DNA from: Colwellia sp. E2M01
GTDB lineage: Bacteria > Pseudomonadota > Gammaproteobacteria > Enterobacterales > Alteromonadaceae
Assembly (NCBI RefSeq): GCF_018860585.1
Contig: NZ_JAHKPR010000023.1
Location: 1-59,411, forward strand
Reading direction: 5' to 3'
Length of the DNA stretch: 59,411 nt
Part shown: in pieces, positions 54,881 to 59,411 of the stretch
How the letters are laid out: each line of letters begins with the position of its first letter
Numbering within the stretch: the stretch's first letter is position 1
The notes under the pieces: generated by a model
Told to the model about the DNA's origin: nothing
The model's database searches: none
The model's input: the letters and a program-made list of their open reading frames with translations, nothing else
Program-made: the position numbers and the translations under genes

Positions 54881-57736
54881 ATGAGAGCACTTAACAACAT
54901 GAATCTTTCTTTACCGGGATATAACAAGCATAACTTTCGCCTAAATAAAACAACACGCGCTTTAGTGGGCAGTTTAGCCTTATTTGCTGCACCTTTAGCT
55001 TTCGCTGATAGTGTTGTAGAGGGTCGCGTAACCGATGCAAACCATAAAGTGTTTTTTCAAGGGGCTGATATTGAAATCAAAGAGTTAAACGTAAAAGCTG
55101 TTAGTCAACGTGACGGCTCATTTCGTTTTGCTAAGCTACCTGAAGGTGAATACACCTTAGTGATTAGATATCTTGGTAGTGAAAATGTAGAACAAAAAAT
55201 ATCAGTGGTTGATGGCGAAGTGCTATCAAAAGACTTTGTTATTGGCGCACATAAAGCGTCTAAAAAAGAAATGGACAATGTTATTGTTTACGGCCAACGT
55301 GCGGGGAAAGCAAGCGCACTAAACCGCCAAAAAAATTCAAATAAAGTTGTTTCAGTTATTAGTAGCGACGGTATTGGTCAATTGCCCGATCAAAATGCTG
55401 CAGAAGCATTACAACGTATGCCAGGTATCTTTATCGAGCGCGACCAAGGCGAAGGACGTTTCGTGGGTATTCGTGGTATCGATCCTAACTTAAACAACAT
55501 CACCATTAACGGTTTAAACGTACCATCACCTGAAGCAGGTGTACGTAGTGTTGCGATGGATGTTTTACCAAGTGAGTTAATCTCTTCTTTAGAAGTTAGC
55601 AAAACGGTTACGCCAGATATGGACGCGAGTGCTATTGGTGGTTCAATCGAAGTAAAGAGTTTATCAGCGTTTGATCGCAGCGGCAGAAGTTACTCACTTA
55701 CAGCACAAGGCTCTTATAACGAACTAAAATCTGAAACGAGTCCTAAATTGTCAGGTAGCTTTACTGATATTTATTCATTAGATGACGGTGTTCAGTTAGG
55801 TGTTGCCACAGCACTTTCTTGGTTCAAACGTGACTTTGGCTCAGACAACCTGGAATCAGGTAGCGGTTGGGCAGACTTTGAATACGAAGATGCAGCAACA
55901 GGTGATGATGTTGAAGTGTTTGGTACTGAAGAATTAGAACAACGTGCATACAATATTGAACGTGAACGTATGGGGGCTGCGTTAAACTTTGATCTATATA
56001 CCTCAGCCACAGATAAGTACTACTTACGTACCTTGTACAGCCAGTTTTCTGATGATGAATACCGCTTGTTAAATCAGTATAAATATGATTCAGGCGCTAT
56101 GGATTTAAGCACTAACACAGCAACTAGCGCACAATTTACTGATGGTGAAGTAGTACGTGAAACGAAAGATCGTTATGAAGAACAAAAAATAATATCAGTG
56201 ATTGCTGGCGGTGAGAATCAACTTAAAGACTGGTTAGTTGAGTACAGCCTTGGTTACTCAAAAGCCAATGAAGAAGAGCCAAACAGTATTGAAACTGTAT
56301 TTGAAGCAGAAGGTTTAGATTACGGTTACTTAACGTCAGGTCCGGTTCCGCAATTAACGGCAGATGCTGCAACACATGATTTAAATAACTACGTACTTAG
56401 TGAAGCGGTTAATGCTAAAACCTTAGCAGAAGATGAAGAAGTCACGTTAGCGTTAGACTTAACCAAAGACTTTGTATGGCAAAATTATAACGGTCAATTT
56501 AAGTTTGGTGGTAAATACCGTACGCGTGAAAAATTTAATAGAGTGAACGAGTCAATTTATGACGGTGGTTTTACTGATGCTAATGGTGAAGATATTACCG
56601 CACAAGCGTTTGCTGTAGGTGATGTTGAATATGCTTTAGGTGACTTTGGTCCGGGTATGTCTCGTTCACAATCAACAGGATACATTCTAAATAACCTAAA
56701 CGATTTTGACTATAATCAGGATGAATCAGATTTAGAGAGCCAAGCTAACTCATACACAAGTAATGAAGATGTATTAGCTTTATACGGTATGGTTAGTTTT
56801 GATATCAACGACTGGAATATTGTTGCAGGTGTTCGTTATGAAGATACAAGCTTTAGCACCTCAGGTAATAAAGTAAACTTAACAGTAGATGAAACAACGG
56901 ATACTGAACAAGTTGAGATTACACCATGGGAAAGTTCAAAAGATTACAGTAACTTTTTCCCAAGTGTAAACGTACGTTACAACATTAGTGAGCAGTTAAT
57001 CACACGTTTTGCATACACACAAACGATTGCTAGACCAACGTTTGAGAACAGTGCGGCGTTCCAAATTATTGAAACTGAAGTAACAGAAGATGACGGTCAA
57101 GTTGAAACTGAGCGTAAAGCTGAAGTAGGTAACCCAGAGTTAGACCCATACGAAGCAAACAACTTAGACTTCAGCATAGAATACTACCCAGGTAACATTG
57201 GTGTTTTATCAGCAGGTTTATTCTACAAAGATATTGCTAACTATGTTGTTGTTCAAGAAGTACAAGATAATGGTCAATGGGATGGTTTTGAAGAAGTTTT
57301 ACAACCACAAAACGGTGGTGATGCTTCATTAACTGGTCTTGAATTAGCGTGGAATAAAACCTTTGATTCAGGCCTTTTATTAGGTGCTAACGGTACTTTT
57401 GTTGACGCCGATGAAAAACTACCAAACCAAGCGGACACCGTTGGTAATATTATGATTGGTTTTGAAAATGACGATATCAGCATTCGTTTAAGCTCAACGT
57501 ACAAGAGTGAAAACTATCAGTTTACTGATAACGATTCTGACGTTTATCAAGATGATCATATGCAAATTGACTTTAGCGCTAAGTACTACATCAACAATAC
57601 AACACAAGTTTACTTTAACGCGACTAACCTTAACGACGAACCATACTATGCATACCACGGCGACAGCCAATATAATTACCAGTATGAAGAATACGGCCGT
57701 ACGTTTGAGCTAGGCATTACCATAACCTCTTTATAA
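54881..57736 (+). CDS. TonB-dependent receptor with carboxypeptidase-regulatory-like N-domain
   Basis: This 951-residue outer-membrane receptor has a signal peptide (APLAFADS), a carboxypeptidase-regulatory-like domain (about 45-120; VEGRVTDANHKVFFQGA), a plug (about 150-260; GQLPDQNAAEALQRMPGIF and VGIRGIDPNLNNITINGLN) and a barrel with a C-terminal signature (YGRTFELGITITSL). ATGs at 54881 and 54899 are both possible; the second has GAGAG 11 bases upstream. It sits between a Pho-box-like site and a phosphatase gene, so import of a phosphorylated organic compound is a reasonable hypothesis. The N-domain is typical of receptors for large or complex substrates. Confidence 0.9.
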   Translation: MRALNNMNLSLPGYNKHNFRLNKTTRALVGSLALFAAPLAFADSVVEGRVTDANHKVFFQGADIEIKELNVKAVSQRDGSFRFAKLPEGEYTLVIRYLGSENVEQKISVVDGEVLSKDFVIGAHKASKKEMDNVIVYGQRAGKASALNRQKNSNKVVSVISSDGIGQLPDQNAAEALQRMPGIFIERDQGEGRFVGIRGIDPNLNNITINGLNVPSPEAGVRSVAMDVLPSELISSLEVSKTVTPDMDASAIGGSIEVKSLSAFDRSGRSYSLTAQGSYNELKSETSPKLSGSFTDIYSLDDGVQLGVATALSWFKRDFGSDNLESGSGWADFEYEDAATGDDVEVFGTEELEQRAYNIERERMGAALNFDLYTSATDKYYLRTLYSQFSDDEYRLLNQYKYDSGAMDLSTNTATSAQFTDGEVVRETKDRYEEQKIISVIAGGENQLKDWLVEYSLGYSKANEEEPNSIETVFEAEGLDYGYLTSGPVPQLTADAATHDLNNYVLSEAVNAKTLAEDEEVTLALDLTKDFVWQNYNGQFKFGGKYRTREKFNRVNESIYDGGFTDANGEDITAQAFAVGDVEYALGDFGPGMSRSQSTGYILNNLNDFDYNQDESDLESQANSYTSNEDVLALYGMVSFDINDWNIVAGVRYEDTSFSTSGNKVNLTVDETTDTEQVEITPWESSKDYSNFFPSVNVRYNISEQLITRFAYTQTIARPTFENSAAFQIIETEVTEDDGQVETERKAEVGNPELDPYEANNLDFSIEYYPGNIGVLSAGLFYKDIANYVVVQEVQDNGQWDGFEEVLQPQNGGDASLTGLELAWNKTFDSGLLLGANGTFVDADEKLPNQADTVGNIMIGFENDDISIRLSSTYKSENYQFTDNDSDVYQDDHMQIDFSAKYYINNTTQVYFNATNLNDEPYYAYHGDSQYNYQYEEYGRTFELGITITSL

Positions 57737-57762
57737 ATTTTTGTAAAAAATGGTTGTAATTG

Positions 57763-57799
57763 TTGTGCACAAGTAACGTGATATTAGTAACTGTGCACA
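57763..57799. repeat. Two TGTGCAC palindromes between receptor and phosphatase genes
   Basis: TTGTGCACAA (57763-57772) and TGTGCACA (57792-57799) are perfect palindromes that can also pair with each other. There is no T-run. They share TGTGCA with the palindrome before the receptor gene. Confidence 0.5.
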
Positions 57800-57936
57800 T
57801 TCAATGACTTAGAGTATAGAAGTGTTAACGGTTTGAAGAATAGTGTATTCATTTAGGTCATCGTTGATCTAAAGTTATAATTCTGCCGTTATACCTTTTT
57901 AATATTTACACCGAATCACCACTAAGTGGGTTAATT

Positions 57937-59304
57937 ATGAACAAGCAAACCTTGAAAAAAAATATCATGCAACGCAAATTTCCATTAGCTGCATTATCTT
58001 TATCGTTATTAAGTGTTGGTTTTATCGCTAGTTGCAGTAACACCAACGACAACATGGCAGCAACGAATGCTACTGAAAAAGAGAGTACCAGTAAAAACAT
58101 CAACTTTTTAGCCTTTGGTGATGGGGGGTATCATGTTGATTACCCTAAAATAAAACACATTAAATACCCTAAAAATAAAGAAGAGTTTATTGAAGCTGAA
58201 AAAGCTGATTGGGTTGAAGACTACCGCCCAATGTCTGAGTTTGATCACGCGCCAATTTATGTCTACCCAAATACCGACATTGCAACCGAGCAAGGTGGCG
58301 CTCAAGCGGTTGGTTTAGCCATGACAGAAGTGTGTCGTGTAAAACCGTGTGAATTTGCCTTACAACTTGGCGACAACATTTATCCCGATGGTGCCGGCGC
58401 CGACGACGGTAAAGATGATCAAAAACGTATGGACGATTTGATACTTGCACCAGTAAAACCGTTATTAGCTGAAAACCCTGATTTAATGATTTATTCAGCA
58501 TTAGGTAACCATGATTGGAAAAGCTCCCGCCACGGTGTTGCGCTGCAAACACAGTGGATGAAAGAGCAAAAGAACTTTACCTTAGGTGATCAAGGCTATT
58601 ATAAATATACCATTGGCGAACCAGATAATGACGTAGAATTTTTTGTACTTGATACCAACATGCTGTTGTCAGGACAAGTTTTTCATGAAGTACCATTAAA
58701 TAAAGATGGTAGCGAAGGTGATTTAGCACAAGCACTAAATGATGGTCGTGCAGAGCTAGAACAACCAGAGGCGCATGAGTTACCTATTACCGATGAAGAT
58801 GAAAAACAACTTGCATGGTTAGCTGATGGCTTAGAAAACTCTACTGCAAAGTGGAAAATTGTTTATGGTCATCATATTTTATGGTCAATTGGTGGAACTA
58901 AATACAGTGAAGGCCACGTATTAAGAGAGCTACTATTACCGTCATTATGTGAATACGCCGATGCTTATGTAGCAGGCCATGAGCACGATTTAGAGCTCTT
59001 AAGTGATGATTGTTCTTTATATAGTAAAAATACAGCGGCAAATAATAAGCCAGTGTTACCATTAATTATTAGTGGTGCAGCCGCAAAGATGCGTGGTAAG
59101 CATACGCCTTTTGCTGAACAACAAGCAAAACGTTACCCACAATATACATTACACTGGTCGCAAAGCTTTACTTGGGGCTTTGCACATGTAGAGCTAGATA
59201 ATGAAGCCGATAAACTAAATGTTGAATTTTACACAACACCACGTGATGGTAGTGGTAAAGCAAACTTAGCGGCAGAGTTCTCATTTGATAAACGTATAAA
59301 ATAA
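57937..59304 (+). CDS. Calcineurin-like metallophosphatase lipoprotein (purple acid phosphatase-like)
   Basis: The 455-residue protein has a lipobox ending at Cys33 (IASC) and a full set of metallophosphoesterase motifs: FGDGG (Asp62), GDNIY (145-149), GNHD (190-193), GHH (311-313) and GHEH (347-350). The order and the tyrosine in GDNIY match type-5 purple acid phosphatases. It is predicted to be anchored in the envelope and to release phosphate from organic esters. It follows the TonB receptor gene by 200 bases, and the pair could process and import phosphorylated compounds. Substrate is unknown. Confidence 0.88.
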   Translation: MNKQTLKKNIMQRKFPLAALSLSLLSVGFIASCSNTNDNMAATNATEKESTSKNINFLAFGDGGYHVDYPKIKHIKYPKNKEEFIEAEKADWVEDYRPMSEFDHAPIYVYPNTDIATEQGGAQAVGLAMTEVCRVKPCEFALQLGDNIYPDGAGADDGKDDQKRMDDLILAPVKPLLAENPDLMIYSALGNHDWKSSRHGVALQTQWMKEQKNFTLGDQGYYKYTIGEPDNDVEFFVLDTNMLLSGQVFHEVPLNKDGSEGDLAQALNDGRAELEQPEAHELPITDEDEKQLAWLADGLENSTAKWKIVYGHHILWSIGGTKYSEGHVLRELLLPSLCEYADAYVAGHEHDLELLSDDCSLYSKNTAANNKPVLPLIISGAAAKMRGKHTPFAEQQAKRYPQYTLHWSQSFTWGFAHVELDNEADKLNVEFYTTPRDGSGKANLAAEFSFDKRIK

Positions 59305-59411
59305 TAATACCAATTCCGATAATTTTCTGGTCTAGCTGTGCGAAGGGAAAATATTTAAAGACAAGGCGCTTGATTGAGTAATAATGGGTTATTGCGATTG
59401 AAAGGAACGTA
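59305..59411. repeat. MITE-like dispersed repeat, cut by the window end
   Basis: The repeat starts TAATACCAATTCCGAT directly after the phosphatase stop and runs beyond the window. Its last 24 bases are the reverse complement (one difference) of 11309-11332, showing a second copy in the window. No coding sequence is seen. Confidence 0.65.

Overview
The window reads as chromosomal DNA of a marine gammaproteobacterium of the order Alteromonadales, most likely Colwellia or a close relative. The grounds are the AT-rich sequence, the gene order ffh / GGDEF-EAL / rpsP-rimM-trmD-rplS, a complete proteobacterial dedicated sortase (Pds) locus, large TonB-dependent receptors, and REP-like and MITE-like intergenic repeats. 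The assignment is inference from protein and repeat character. No rRNA, tRNA, CRISPR array, prophage or intact insertion sequence was seen.

Layout. 1-5270: a lipoprotein transglycosylase, a gene-free stretch with four clustered DnaA boxes, then minus-strand genes for a CNNM/CorC-type membrane protein, a YpjD/CcsA-like protein and a Cu/Zn efflux-type permease. 5541-11116: ffh, a GGDEF-EAL protein with a degraded GGDEF site, and the ribosomal/tRNA-modification operon rpsP-rimM-trmD-rplS. 11748-29267: one large exopolysaccharide operon with an initiating polyprenyl-phosphate sugar transferase, a WecG/TagA-type transferase, four GT4-like glycosyltransferases, three acyltransferases, a Wzx flippase and a Wzy/VpsF-like polymerase. 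It continues with an outer-membrane beta-barrel, a short Wza-like export protein, a Wzc-like tyrosine kinase and a PHP-type tyrosine phosphatase. manC and manB (29998-32963) follow and supply GDP-mannose. 33055-37332: a dienelactone-hydrolase-like enzyme (minus), arfA, a REP/BIME pair, hemF (minus) and the ammonium transporter amt. amt has a good sigma-54 promoter and two NtrC-like enhancer sites.

37642-43279: a 945-residue lipoprotein made of two homologous halves, followed by a TonB-dependent receptor, behind an array of 11-bp-phased Pho-box-like heptamers. 43550-51095: the Pds locus, with histidine kinase and response regulator on the minus strand and, divergently, an OmpA-family protein, a VIT/VWA sortase target and a class GN sortase. 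Five tandem 11-bp repeats lie in the divergent gap just before pdsO. 51525-54446: a small outer-membrane protein, an AraC-type regulator and a membrane GGDEF protein with a non-canonical active site. 54881-59304: a second TonB-dependent receptor behind a Pho-box-like site, then a metallophosphatase lipoprotein. The window ends inside a MITE-like repeat.

Main inferences. Two TonB receptor loci, one with a duplicated surface lipoprotein and one with a phosphatase, carry independent Pho-box-like signals and may form a phosphorus-scavenging regulon. The Pds locus carries a candidate response-regulator operator array. The EPS locus pairs a short Wza lacking a membrane-spanning C-terminus with a beta-barrel, suggesting a beta-barrel export pore. 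All three are testable and none is proven here.
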